64,000 bases of DNA from CAVQBC01 sp963848415 (GTDB lineage Bacteria; Actinomycetota; Thermoleophilia; Solirubrobacterales; Solirubrobacteraceae): NCBI GenBank assembly GCA_963848415.1, contig CAWKDN010000001.1, positions 248,001 to 312,000 on the forward strand, read 5' to 3'. This document shows, in pieces, positions 7,921-15,995 of this stretch. Below the pieces are notes generated by a model that was not told where the DNA came from, ran no database searches, and worked only from the letters and a program-made list of their open reading frames with translations. Numbering within the stretch: position 1 is the stretch's first letter; each line of letters starts with the position of its first letter. The position numbers and the translations under genes were made by a program.

Positions 7921-8873
7921 CAGCTCCGCTCGCCGGCTGCCGGGCAGCCGGGCGCCCCGGTGGCGCTCAGCGCCGCGTCGCGCACCGCCTCGGCCACGAC
8001 CTCGGCGGCCAGCACCGAGAGCAGCAGCGGGTCGGCCGGCACGCGATCGGTGGTCATGCAGGTCACCAGGTCGCCGTCGAGCGCCGTCGCGCTCGGCTCG
8101 ACCGCGCGCGCGACGCCGGCCGAGCCCGCGCGGGCGAGCTTCCAGACGTCGGTCTTGCCCAGCCGGGCGTCGGTGAGCAGGCACACCAGCGTGGTCGCCT
8201 GGCGGACGGGTGCAGGACCGGGCGGCGGCCACCCGATGCCCTCGCGCATCAGCTCGACGGTCCGGCGATAGCCCTCCCCCGCCTCCCAGACGCCGGCCAG
8301 CACACTGCCGTCGGCGCCGCGGATGTCGCCGAACGGGTTGGCGGCGACGACCGCCACCAGCCGGGCGTCGCCGGCCATCAGCGACGCCGCGCCGAAACCG
8401 GTCTTCGTCCAGCCGGCCGGGCCGCGCAGCTTGCCCGCCGTGCAGCCGGTCCCCGCCCCGACGCTGCCCCGCTCCACCACCGGGCCGGCCGTCTCGCAGG
8501 CGGCGTAGGCCGCGTCGGCGCCAGGGCGCGCGCCGGCGGAGCCCAGCATCAGGTCGTAGACGACGGCCGCGCTGACCAGCGGCACGGCGGCGGCCGTGGT
8601 CGCGAAGCCGTGGCCGCGCTCCTCCAGCCAGCGCACGACGCCCTCGGCGGCGCCCAGCCCGAAGGCGCTGCCGCCCGTGAAGAGGATCGCCTGCGCGCCG
8701 GGCGCGGCCGCGGCCGGCGAGAGCAGGTCGAACTCGCGCGTGCCCGGCCCGCCGCCGCGTACTTCCCCTGCGCTGACCGCGTCAGGCGGCCCGAGAATCG
8801 CGGTGCACCCCGTCCAGCCCTCGCGGTCGGTCCAGTGCCCGACGGCGATCCCCTCAGGCAGCTCGACGTCCAC
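7920..8873 (-). CDS. P1 family (DmpA-like) aminopeptidase
   Basis: A 317-residue N-terminal-nucleophile hydrolase of the DmpA/L-aminopeptidase-esterase family, which autocleaves into two chains. Visible landmarks are the N-terminal AVGHWTDREGWTGCTA, GGGPGTREFDLLSP, the glycine-rich AILFTGGSAFGLGAAEGV, GSVGAGTGCTAGKLRG and, near residue 220, RQATTLVCLLTDARL. In relatives the threonine or serine in the last motif is the nucleophile exposed by cleavage; here TT precedes LVCLLTDA, which I infer is that site. The GTG at 8873 follows a -10-like element by 7 bases. The DJ-1 gene follows in the same transcript. Confidence 0.85.
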   Translation of the reverse strand: MDVELPEGIAVGHWTDREGWTGCTAILGPPDAVSAGEVRGGGPGTREFDLLSPAAAAPGAQAILFTGGSAFGLGAAEGVVRWLEERGHGFATTAAAVPLVSAAVVYDLMLGSAGARPGADAAYAACETAGPVVERGSVGAGTGCTAGKLRGPAGWTKTGFGAASLMAGDARLVAVVAANPFGDIRGADGSVLAGVWEAGEGYRRTVELMREGIGWPPPGPAPVRQATTLVCLLTDARLGKTDVWKLARAGSAGVARAVEPSATALDGDLVTCMTTDRVPADPLLLSVLAAEVVAEAVRDAALSATGAPGCPAAGERS

Positions 8874-8880
8874 CGCGCCG

Positions 8881-8886
8881 AGTCTA
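8881..8886 (-). promoter_or_regulatory. -10-like element TAGACT before the P1 peptidase
   Basis: TAGACT (8886-8881) lies 7 bases before the GTG start at 8873 and overlaps the TAG stop of the upstream glycosyltransferase. A leaderless transcript starting at the gene junction is predicted. Confidence 0.45.
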
Positions 8887-9972
8887 AGCGGCCGCGGTCG
8901 CGCGGGCCGCGACCGCGTCGTAGAGCTCCACGAGCGAGCCGATGTTCGCCTCGACGGTGTAGCGGTGGCGCTCGGCGGCCACCCGCCGGCGCAGGGCCGG
9001 CAGGTCGAGCGCGCGCAGGCGAGCGGCCAGCCCCTCGACGCCGCCGAGGGAGACGCCGAGGCGCTCGCGCTCGAGGAAGTCCGCCAGCGCGCGGTGCTGC
9101 AGGGTGAGGACCGGCAAGCCGCAGGCGAGGTACTCGAACGCCTTGTTGGGCAGCGCGGTGTCCAGGTGGGCGGCGTTGAGCGTCGCGTCGAAGCCGGCCC
9201 AGCCGAGGTCGTAGCGCGGCAGCTCGCGCATCAGCGCCGACGGCTCGAGCGTGTCGTGCAGCGTCAGCCCGGGCGTCGCGGCCGCGAGCGCGCGGTAGGC
9301 GTCCGGGAGCCGGGCCGGGTAGACGTCGAGGCGCACGCCCTCGGCGCAGACGGCGGCGAAGATCGCGCGCAGGTCGTAGTGGCCGCCGCCGGTGGAGAGC
9401 GTGCCCTGATAGACGAGCCGGGGCGGGTCGCCGGGCTCGGCGTGGTCGACCGAAGCGGGCGTGTCGCGGGCCAGTGCGAAGTTCGGGAAGACGAGCGTCC
9501 GGTCCGGGAGGGCGTAGCGGGCGTCCAGCTCGGCGAGCATCTGCTCGGAGACCGCGACGAGCCCCGCGCACCCCTGCACCGCCCGGCGCTCGAGCCCGGC
9601 GGCGTCGCCCGGGTCCGGGAAGCCGTCCTCGTAGGGCGTGCGGCGCAGGCTCTGCATGTCGTGGACGTCGTGGATCACCGGCACCCGCCCGCCGCCCGCG
9701 CCGAGGGCGAGCACCGTCAGGGCGTCGGGCAGGTTGTGGGAGTGCACGAGCTCCGGCGGCCACGCTGCGAGCACCCGCCCCAGGTCGCCGCCGAGGTCGG
9801 GGCCGATCCGCCACCAGCGGTCGAACAGCTCGTCCCCGGCGCCGTAGAGCTCGGTCAGCGTCCGCCCCCGGTAGGCGAAGCCCAGCTCGAGCCCCGGCCG
9901 CGCGGCACGCAGCCCGACGGCGTACTTCAGCGCTCGCACGCACGGCTGCTGCTGGAGGAAGAGGACCCGCAT
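8884..9972 (-). CDS. GT4-type glycosyltransferase
   Basis: A 362-residue GT-B glycosyltransferase. The N-terminal domain has the acceptor-side pattern with HSHNLPDALTVLAL and VIHDVHDMQS. The C-terminal donor domain has PRLVYQGTLSTGGGHYDLR and, near residue 270, LPNKAFEYLACGLPVL, the E-x7-E-like region of GT4 enzymes. The ATG at 9972 overlaps the stop of the acetyltransferase gene (ATGA), which decides the start. It is the last gene of a three-gene minus-strand unit with an O-acetyltransferase and a CDP-alcohol phosphatidyltransferase, suggesting synthesis or decoration of a cell-envelope glycolipid or glycan. Donor and acceptor are unknown. Confidence 0.85.
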   Translation of the reverse strand: MRVLFLQQQPCVRALKYAVGLRAARPGLELGFAYRGRTLTELYGAGDELFDRWWRIGPDLGGDLGRVLAAWPPELVHSHNLPDALTVLALGAGGGRVPVIHDVHDMQSLRRTPYEDGFPDPGDAAGLERRAVQGCAGLVAVSEQMLAELDARYALPDRTLVFPNFALARDTPASVDHAEPGDPPRLVYQGTLSTGGGHYDLRAIFAAVCAEGVRLDVYPARLPDAYRALAAATPGLTLHDTLEPSALMRELPRYDLGWAGFDATLNAAHLDTALPNKAFEYLACGLPVLTLQHRALADFLERERLGVSLGGVEGLAARLRALDLPALRRRVAAERHRYTVEANIGSLVELYDAVAARATAAA

Positions 9973-10430
9973 CAGCGCCGGCTGCGGATCGTCCGCGCCG
10001 GGTTGCCGACCGCGACCGAGTAGGGCTCGAGGTCGCCGGTCACGACGCTCCCGGCCCCGATCACGCAGCCGGCGCCGACCCGGACGCCCGGCAAGAGGAT
10101 CGCCCCCATCCCCACCCAGCAGCTCGCCCCGATCTCGACCGGCCGCTCGACGATCCAGCCCTGCTCGGACACGGGGCGGTCCGGGTCGTCCATCCTGTGG
10201 TTGGCGGTGTGGATCATCACGTAGGGGCCGAACTCCGCCCCGTCGTCGACCTCCAGCCCGCCGTAGCCGTTGACGTAGCAGCCGTAGTTGAACGCGACGC
10301 GGTCGCCGAGCTCGATCCGGTCGCCGTTGAGCCACACGATGTGGTCGAGGTAGAAGCAACCGTCACCGATCCGCTTGGCGTCATGGGCACGGAACGGGAC
10401 GATCCGTTTGGAGCGGTCGGTGATCATCAT
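9972..10430 (-). CDS. Left-handed beta-helix O-acetyltransferase (WcaF/maltose acetyltransferase-like)
   Basis: A 152-residue acyltransferase built of hexapeptide repeats (isoleucine/valine-rich turns such as IELGDRVAFNYGCYVNGYGG and GASCWVGMGAILLPGVRVGA). HTANHRMDDPDRPV contains the catalytic-type histidine of the xenobiotic/galactoside acetyltransferase group. It would O-acetylate a sugar from acetyl-CoA in the cytoplasm. It sits 30 bases after the CDP-alcohol transferase gene and overlaps the glycosyltransferase start. The ATG at 10430 is immediately followed by a second methionine; either could be used. Confidence 0.85.
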   Translation of the reverse strand: MMITDRSKRIVPFRAHDAKRIGDGCFYLDHIVWLNGDRIELGDRVAFNYGCYVNGYGGLEVDDGAEFGPYVMIHTANHRMDDPDRPVSEQGWIVERPVEIGASCWVGMGAILLPGVRVGAGCVIGAGSVVTGDLEPYSVAVGNPARTIRSRR

Positions 10431-10460
10431 GGGCGCCTCCGCCGGGTCGGTCGGGCGAGC

Positions 10461-11155
10461 CTACGTCATGCGCGGCGTGACGCGCCGTGGCGGCTCCGCC
10501 CGCGCCAGGCGGCGCAGGTTCGCGGCCGCCCGGACGGCCAGGGCGCCGAGCATCAGCGCCGCCCCGGCAGTAGCCGAGCACCGAGAGCCCCAGCCCCTCC
10601 ACCGTGAAGCGCAGCCCGGCCCCGAGCGCGAGCGCGCTGTTGAGAGCGACGAGCGCCAGGCGCGCCTCGGTCGGGCCGAGCCGGCCGTAGCCGAGCCGGA
10701 AGGTGCCGAACACCTGGGTCTCGAGGTAGGTGTTGATCGAGAGCACGAGGTAGGCGAGCACGATCGCGAGGCCGGTCGCCAGCAGCACGTAGGGCGAGAG
10801 GCCGAGCCCGATGCCGATCAGCGCCGTGGCCACGGCGTCGACGAGGTGGTCGAGGTAGTAGCCGTAGCGCGGGCGCTCGCTGCGCCGCACGCGCGCCAGC
10901 GTGCCGTCGAGCGAGTCCCCCAAGCCAGTGGACGACCAGCAGAGCGCTGGCCGCCCACAGCCACGCCGGGTCGCGGTTGGAGAGCGCGTAGGCGGCGGCG
11001 ATGCCGACGGCGGCCAGCACGCCGAGGATCGCCAGGTGGTCGGGTTGCAGCCAGGCCGGCAGCCGGCGGGCGAGCGCCTCGAGCAGGCGTTGCTCGTGGC
11101 GGGCGAGCAGGAACACCTTCTCACGCGGCGCGGAGGTGGGAGCGGTGGCGGGCAT
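10461..11155 (-). CDS. CDP-alcohol phosphatidyltransferase, two frameshifts
   Basis: An integral membrane enzyme that swaps CMP on a CDP-linked lipid for an alcohol such as inositol or glycerol-phosphate. The family signature D-x2-D-G-x2-A-R-x8/9-G-x3-D-x3-D reads as DSLDGTLAR followed by GYYLDHLVD. The gene is broken twice. The N-terminal part (from the ATG at 11155, PAWLQPDHLAILGVLAAVG) leaves frame near 10918 at a run of Cs. The C-terminal end leaves frame again near 10570 at another C run and closes with NLRRLARAEPPRRVTPRMT and a stop at 10461. Both breaks lie in homopolymers and the rest is well conserved, so sequencing error is more likely than decay. It heads the GT4/acetyltransferase operon. 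Confidence 0.7.
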
Positions 11156-11193
11156 GTCCTGTCGAGACCCCCTCCCGCCGCGCGGGTGACGGC

Positions 11194-12108
11194 TCAGTAA
11201 CCGTCCCTAACCACGTTCAGGAGCGGCTCGCCGGCCGCGTGGCGGCGGAGCTGCTGGGCCGCGAAGGCCATCGCGCGGGCGGGGAAGCGCGGGACGTCGC
11301 CGGCGATGTGCGGGGTGAGCAGCAGGTTCGGCGCGCTCCACAGCGGGTGGCCGGGCGGCAGCGGCTCGGGGTCGGTGACGTCGAGGGCGGCCCGGATGCG
11401 CCCCTCGCGCAGGGCCTCGACGAGCGCGCCGGTGTCGACCACGCGGCCGCGCCCGGCGTTGACCAGCAGCGCGCCGGGGCGCATGCGGGCGAGGAACGTG
11501 GCGTCGACGAAGCCGGCGGTGGCCCGGGTGTTGGGCAGCAGCAGCACGACCACGTCGGCGCTCGGGAGCAGCTGCGGCAGCGCGTCGGCCGACGCGACGC
11601 CGGGCCGTGCACGCCGCGCGACCCGCCGGATGTGCACTTCGAACGGCGCCAGCCGCGCCTCGAGCGCCCGGCCGATCGACCCGTGGCCGACGATCAGGAC
11701 CTCGCTGCCCTCGACGTCGGCGCCGTCGCGCTCGCGCCAGATGCCGAGGCGCTGGGCCTCGCGATGGTCTCCCAGCCGCTTGGCCGTGGCGAGGATCACG
11801 CCGGCGATCCACTCGGCGACGGGGACGTCGTGGACGCCGGCGGCGTCGCACAGCACGGGTCCGGGCGGGACGTGGGGCAGGAACCCGTCGACGCCGGCGG
11901 TGACCGTCTGCAGGACCGCGGCGCCCCCGAGCCGCCGGAAGAGCTCGGCGACCTGCGACTGCGGCATCTCCGGGATCACGGCGAACTCGACGTCCCCCAG
12001 CTCGGCGGCGGGCGGCAGCGCGCCGTCGCCGACCCACAGGACCTCCGTCCCGGCGGGCAGATCGTCAAGCGCGCGAGCCTCGGGCCAGTCGGGGAGCAAG
12101 ACCTTCAC
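11194..12108 (-). CDS. D-2-hydroxyacid dehydrogenase, NAD-dependent
   Basis: A 304-residue cytosolic reductase of 2-keto acids. The NAD-binding loop VLIVGHGSIGRALEARL is in the middle. The catalytic set is complete: arginine in LVNAGRGRVVDT, glutamate in DVTDPEPLP and histidine in LLTPHIAG. The GTG at 12108 gives the usual N-terminus VKVLLPDWPEA; a GTG at 12141, directly after the upstream stop, would add 11 residues. It follows the MBL hydrolase gene without a gap, suggesting co-transcription. Substrate cannot be told; glyoxylate/hydroxypyruvate-type reductases look similar. Confidence 0.85.
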   Translation of the reverse strand: MKVLLPDWPEARALDDLPAGTEVLWVGDGALPPAAELGDVEFAVIPEMPQSQVAELFRRLGGAAVLQTVTAGVDGFLPHVPPGPVLCDAAGVHDVPVAEWIAGVILATAKRLGDHREAQRLGIWRERDGADVEGSEVLIVGHGSIGRALEARLAPFEVHIRRVARRARPGVASADALPQLLPSADVVVLLLPNTRATAGFVDATFLARMRPGALLVNAGRGRVVDTGALVEALREGRIRAALDVTDPEPLPPGHPLWSAPNLLLTPHIAGDVPRFPARAMAFAAQQLRRHAAGEPLLNVVRDGY

Positions 12109-12141
12109 GTCCCGGCGTCTACCCGGTCCGGCGGGCTGCAC

Positions 12142-12882
12142 TCAGAGCTCGGTGACCCCGCCGGGCTGGAGCACGCGCACCTCGACGCCCGGCGCGCGCT
12201 CGGCCACCGCGGCGGCGAAGCGGTGCGGCGGGTCGGTCATCAGCCGGCCCATCGCCCGCAGCCGGCCGGCGGGATAGAGCGTGCCCCAGTGGATCGGGAC
12301 CGCGACCCGCGGCCGGATGCGCGCGACCGCCTCGGCCGCGCTCTCCGGGTCCAGGTGGCCCCGGCCGGCGGTCGGGCCCCAGCCCCACACCGGCAGCAAG
12401 GCGAGGTCGAGCGGGCCGAGCGCGGCCATCCCGTCGAAGAGGTCGGTGTCGCCCGCGAAGTAGGCCCGGCGCCCACCGGCCTCGAGCACGTAGCCGATCG
12501 CGTCGGCGGTCGGGCCGAAGCGCGGGTAGCGCCGCCCGTCGTGGACGGCCGGCACGGCGGTGACGGTCAGCGGGCCGACGGCGACGGACTCGCCCGCCAC
12601 GAGCTCGCGCAATGACGCGAATCCCAGCCGGCGCAGCAGCGCACCCGCCCCGCGCGGCACGACCGCGACGGGCCGCGGGCGCAGCCCGCGCAGCGACGGC
12701 GGGTCGAGGTGGTCGTGGTGCAGGTGGGAGACGAGCACCGCGTCGAGCGCGCCGACCGGGGCGGGCAGCGGGCCGTGCCGGCGCAGGTGGAGCAGCCGCC
12801 GGCGCAGGACCGGATCGGTGAGGACGCGCGCGCCACCCAGCTCGAGCAGCACGGTCGCGTGGCCGACGTAGGTGACCCGCAC
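12142..12882 (-). CDS. MBL-fold metal-dependent hydrolase (UlaG/YycJ-like)
   Basis: A 246-residue single-domain metallo-beta-lactamase-fold hydrolase. The metal site is visible: VTYVGHATVLLE at the start, SHLHHDHLD near residue 52, YFAGDTDLFDG near 140 and PIHWGTLYP near 195. This order is typical of the UlaG-like and N-acylphosphatidylethanolamine-phospholipase-D-like branch. TAGCGT lies 9 bases before the GTG start and may be a -10 for a leaderless message. It is followed immediately by the 2-hydroxyacid dehydrogenase. Substrate unknown. Confidence 0.85.
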   Translation of the reverse strand: MRVTYVGHATVLLELGGARVLTDPVLRRRLLHLRRHGPLPAPVGALDAVLVSHLHHDHLDPPSLRGLRPRPVAVVPRGAGALLRRLGFASLRELVAGESVAVGPLTVTAVPAVHDGRRYPRFGPTADAIGYVLEAGGRRAYFAGDTDLFDGMAALGPLDLALLPVWGWGPTAGRGHLDPESAAEAVARIRPRVAVPIHWGTLYPAGRLRAMGRLMTDPPHRFAAAVAERAPGVEVRVLQPGGVTEL

Positions 12883-12950
12883 GCCCGTCGCACGCTACCG
12901 GGGCGCGCCGGCGCTGCCAAACCGGGCGCATCTGCGCCGATCGCAGAGGG

Positions 12951-12956
12951 CATCCT
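12951..12956 (+). promoter_or_regulatory. -10-like element CATCCT before the small-protein operon
   Basis: CATCCT is 7 bases before the ATG at 12964, matching the leaderless spacing seen at other starts in the window. The first T of the consensus is missing. Confidence 0.35.
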
Positions 12957-12963
12957 GAAAGAC

Positions 12964-13143
12964 ATGGCGTCCCTCGTGGCCCGCCCGTCGGCCTGGCGAG
13001 CGCTCTCGACCGCGCTGCTCGCCGTCTTCGTCGTCTCCTTCCTGGTCAGCGACTTCTCGGTTCCCGGCTGGGGCTGGATCGCGCTGATCCTCAGCGGCGT
13101 GACCTTCGCCGTCGAGCTCGTGCTGCTGCGCAGGGCCAAGTGA
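12964..13143 (+). CDS. Small membrane protein, 59 residues, unknown function
   Basis: Two hydrophobic segments (about residues 13-28, ALSTALLAVFVVSFLV, and 35-52, GWGWIALILSGVTFAVEL) separated by a short SDFSVPG loop, ending in RRAK: a two-helix hairpin with a positively charged C-terminus. The ATG at 12964 follows a -10-like hexamer. The stop overlaps the GTG of the next gene (GTGA), so the two and the GNAT gene behind form one operon. I do not recognise the family. Confidence 0.65.
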   Translation: MASLVARPSAWRALSTALLAVFVVSFLVSDFSVPGWGWIALILSGVTFAVELVLLRRAK

Positions 13144-13511
13144 CGCCGCGCGCCGTCGTGCTCGCCGGAATCCTCGTGCTGCTCGTCGGCGCGATGTGGG
13201 GCGACGACGTCGCCGGCGGCACCGACGACCGCGAGCTGGTGTGGCTCTACTGCCTCTACGAGGCCGAGGACCACGGTGCGGCGCAGGCGTGCGAGCGGCG
13301 GACCGCCGCGGAGAACGTGCGCGCGTCCACCGGCGAGGCGGCGCGCTTCGCGCGCGACTGGCGCAAGCGCGACGCGTGCGGCCCGGCGGCCGGCGCGCTG
13401 TGCGAGCGCTGGCTCGCCGCGCAGCGAGGCGGCGGCGCCGCGGCGGGCTGCGAGCCGGCGTACTCCTACGGCGGCAGCGGCGACCGCTGCCGGCCGCGGG
13501 TGCCATCGTGA
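13140..13511 (+). CDS. Secreted or membrane-anchored cysteine-containing protein, unknown
   Basis: A 123-residue protein with an N-terminal hydrophobic helix (AVVLAGILVLLVGAMW) serving as signal or anchor. The rest is a soluble part with six cysteines spread through CLYEAEDHGAAQACE, ACGPAAGALCERW, GCEPAYSYGG and a final C, suggesting disulfides outside the membrane. No known domain was recognised. GTG start overlapping the previous stop, and its own stop overlaps the GNAT start, argue for translation as part of one operon. Confidence 0.65.
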   Translation: MTPRAVVLAGILVLLVGAMWGDDVAGGTDDRELVWLYCLYEAEDHGAAQACERRTAAENVRASTGEAARFARDWRKRDACGPAAGALCERWLAAQRGGGAAAGCEPAYSYGGSGDRCRPRVPS

Positions 13512-14032
13512 GCGGCGTGACCCGGCGTGGCGAGCGGACCACCACCTACCTCGAGATGACCTCGCCCGCCGCGCTCGTCCCCGGCCGCCCGGCGCCCGCG
13601 CCGGTCGCGCTCGAGGACGCCTCGGGCGACCCCGCCGCGGTGGCCGACGCGTGGCGGCGCATCGGCGGGCCGTACGGCTGGGGCTCCCGGCACTCGTGGT
13701 CGCCCGCGCAGTGGGAGGCCTGGGTGCGCCGGCCGACGACGATCCCGCTGCTGGCCAGCGTGGACGGCGAGCTCGCCGGGATGGTCGAGCTGGAAGTCCA
13801 GCCGGCCGGCGACGTGGAGATCACGATCTTCGGCCTCGTGCCCGAGTTCGTCGGCCGCGGCTACGGCGGCCACCTGCTCACGGAGGGGCTGCGCCGGGCG
13901 TGGGCGCAGCCGCAGGCCGACGGCTCCCCGACGCGCCGCGTGTGGCTGCACACCTCGAGCCGCGACCACGCCCACGCGCTGGCCAACTACCGCGCCCGCG
14001 GCCTGCGGATCTTCGGCACGCGCCGCGGCTAG
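13508..14032 (+). CDS. GNAT family N-acetyltransferase
   Basis: A 174-residue acetyl-CoA-dependent acetyltransferase. The acetyl-CoA-binding motif A is FVGRGYGGHLLTEGLRRAW (R/Q-x-x-G-x-G/A), preceded by the strand VEITIFGLVPE and followed by RRVWLHTSSRDH and the ANYRARGLRIF motif B region. The GTG at 13508 overlaps the preceding stop (GTGA); an alternative GTG lies 9 bases on. Its last four bases overlap the converging gene on the other strand. Substrate unknown. Confidence 0.85.
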   Translation: MSGVTRRGERTTTYLEMTSPAALVPGRPAPAPVALEDASGDPAAVADAWRRIGGPYGWGSRHSWSPAQWEAWVRRPTTIPLLASVDGELAGMVELEVQPAGDVEITIFGLVPEFVGRGYGGHLLTEGLRRAWAQPQADGSPTRRVWLHTSSRDHAHALANYRARGLRIFGTRRG

Positions 14033-14553
14033 ACCCAGGCGAAGCGCACGTCGAGCCGCGAGAGCTCGGCGAACCGGCGGCGGTTGAACAGGTGCGGGAT
14101 CACCTGCACGACCACGCGTGTGGCGGGCAGCCACAGCGCCACCCAGCCGACGACCAGCACGCCCTGGGAGAGGCTGGCGGACAACACGTCCGCGTCGGCC
14201 TGGTCGATCGCAGTGGACAGCGCGACCGAGAAGAAGAACACGAGCACGCCGATCCAGGCGGTGATCCGGTCCTGGCGGGAGAGCGGGTCGACCCGGCGCA
14301 ACGGTCCGGAGGCGGATCGCAGGCTGGCGAACAGCGCCGCGCGCACAGCGTCCTCGTCGGTCTGCTCGCGCTCGGACGCGGGCGCGTAGAGGACCAGCTC
14401 CGGCGGGGCGTCGTCGCGAAGGCGCTCCCACTCGTCGAGCAGCGCCCAGCGGACGTCGTCGGTCACCGACCGCTCGGCGACCGGCCGGGCGTCGAAGGGC
14501 CAGAAGAGCTGGCCGACGGTGTCGAGCCGGATGGCAAACTCACGCGCCGCCAT
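14029..14553 (-). CDS. Two-helix membrane protein of unknown function
   Basis: A 174-residue protein with about 95 soluble N-terminal residues (charged, AVAERSVTDDVRWALLDEWE-like) followed by two transmembrane helices (IGVLVFFFSVALSTAI and VLVVGWVALWLPATRVVVQVI) and a basic C-terminal tail with FNRRRF. The ATG at 14553 sits 62 bases from the divergent deaminase start. No family recognised; it could be a small sensor or a membrane scaffold, but nothing supports a specific role. Confidence 0.65.
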   Translation of the reverse strand: MAAREFAIRLDTVGQLFWPFDARPVAERSVTDDVRWALLDEWERLRDDAPPELVLYAPASEREQTDEDAVRAALFASLRSASGPLRRVDPLSRQDRITAWIGVLVFFFSVALSTAIDQADADVLSASLSQGVLVVGWVALWLPATRVVVQVIPHLFNRRRFAELSRLDVRFAWV

Positions 14554-14601
14554 GGACCGGGCTTCGCGGCAGCAGCGCAGTTCCCTGCGGGCAGCCGGGC
14601 G

Positions 14602-14607
14602 TAGGAT
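14602..14607 (+). promoter_or_regulatory. -10-like element TAGGAT before the purine-catabolism operon
   Basis: TAGGAT is 7 bases before the ATG at 14615. It overlaps the palindrome AGGATCCT (14604-14611). A leaderless start for the deaminase gene is predicted. Confidence 0.45.
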
Positions 14608-14614
14608 CCTCCCG

Positions 14615-15988
14615 ATGGCTCGCGTCGTCATCGAGAACTGCGCGATCGCGACGGTCGACGCCGCCGGAACCGAGCACGCCGACGGCCACGTCGTCGTGCA
14701 GGACGGCTGGATCCGGGCGGTCGGCGCGGGCCCTGCCCCGGTGGCCGGCGGGCCCGAGGAGCGGATCGACGGGACCGGCTGCCTGGCCACCCCCGGGCTG
14801 GTCAACTGCCACCACCACCTCTACCAGTGGGCGACGCGCGGGCTCGCCCAGGAGGCGACGCTCTTCGAGTGGCTGACGGCGCTCTACCCGGTGTGGGCGC
14901 AGATCGACGACGAGGTCCAGCGCGCCGCCGCCCGCGCCGGCCTGGGGGCGCTGCTGCGCTCGGGCTGCTCGACCTCGACCGACCACCACTACGTCTTCCC
15001 CCGCGGCGCCGGCGACCTGCTGGCGGTCGAGGTCGAGGCGGCGCGCGAGCTCGGCGCGCGCTTTCATCCCTGCCGCGGGTCGATGGACCTCGGCGTGTCG
15101 GCGGGCGGCCTGCCGCCCGACGAGGTCACCGAGGACCGCGACACCATCCTCGCCGCCTCGGAGGCCGCCATCGACGCCTTCCACGACCCGGCGCCCGGCT
15201 CGATGCTGCGGATCGCGCTCGCCCCGTGCTCGCCGTTCTCGGTCACGGGCGAGCTGCTGCGCGACACCGCCGAGCTCGCCCGCCGCCGCGGCGTGCGCCT
15301 GCACACCCACCTGGCCGAGACGGTCGACGAGGAGGAGTTCTGCGTGCAGCGCTTCGGCGTGCGGCCGGTGGAGTACCTCGACGCCAACGGCTGGCTGGGC
15401 GACGACGTCTGGCTCGCGCACTGCGTGCACCTCTCCGAGCCCGAGATCGCCCGCTTCGGGGAGACGGGCACCGGCGTCGCGCACTGCCCGACCTCCAACG
15501 CGCGGCTGGGCGCGGGCATCGCGCCGGTGCCGGCGCTGGTCGCCGCCGGCGCGCCGGTCGGGCTGGGCGTCGACGGCTCCGCCTCCAACGAGGCCGGCGA
15601 GCTGCACCTCGAGCTCCACCAGGCGCTGCTGATGGCCCGCGCCGCCCACGGGCCGCGCGCGCTGAGCGCCCGCGGCTCGCTCGCGCTGGGCACCATCCAC
15701 GGCGCCCGCTGCCTCGGCCGCGAGGCGGAGCTCGGCTCGCTGGAGCCCGGCAAGCTCGGCGACGTGGCGCTGTGGCGCCTGGACGGGGCGAACGTCGCCG
15801 GGATCGCCGACCCCGTCGCCGCGCTCGTGCTCGGCCCACCGCCGCCGCTCGAGCGGCTGCTGGTCGGCGGGCGCACGATCGTCGAGCGCGGGCGCCTGCT
15901 GACCGCCGACGACGACGCGCTCGCCCGCGACGCCGAGGCCGCGAGCCGCCGCCTGGCGCGCGCGGCGGACCGGCTCGGCGTCGGCTGA
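14615..15988 (+). CDS. 8-oxoguanine/guanine deaminase-like amidohydrolase
   Basis: A 457-residue zinc amidohydrolase of the TrzN/AtzA-related branch. Metal ligands: NCHHHLYQWATRGLAQ near residues 65-80, HTHLAETVDEEEF near 230, the histidine in WLAHCVHLSEPEI, and the aspartate in GLGVDGSASNEAGELHLEL. The NCHHHLYQ-T-R and SNARLGAGIAPVP patterns match the 8-oxoguanine deaminase/hydroxydechloroatrazine hydrolase group. It is first in an operon with xanthine-dehydrogenase-type subunits and an OHCU decarboxylase, so the physiological product is most likely xanthine or urate from guanine-type bases. Distinguishing guanine from 8-oxoguanine needs assay. Confidence 0.85.
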   Translation: MARVVIENCAIATVDAAGTEHADGHVVVQDGWIRAVGAGPAPVAGGPEERIDGTGCLATPGLVNCHHHLYQWATRGLAQEATLFEWLTALYPVWAQIDDEVQRAAARAGLGALLRSGCSTSTDHHYVFPRGAGDLLAVEVEAARELGARFHPCRGSMDLGVSAGGLPPDEVTEDRDTILAASEAAIDAFHDPAPGSMLRIALAPCSPFSVTGELLRDTAELARRRGVRLHTHLAETVDEEEFCVQRFGVRPVEYLDANGWLGDDVWLAHCVHLSEPEIARFGETGTGVAHCPTSNARLGAGIAPVPALVAAGAPVGLGVDGSASNEAGELHLELHQALLMARAAHGPRALSARGSLALGTIHGARCLGREAELGSLEPGKLGDVALWRLDGANVAGIADPVAALVLGPPPPLERLLVGGRTIVERGRLLTADDDALARDAEAASRRLARAADRLGVG

Positions 15989-15995
15989 CCCCGGC

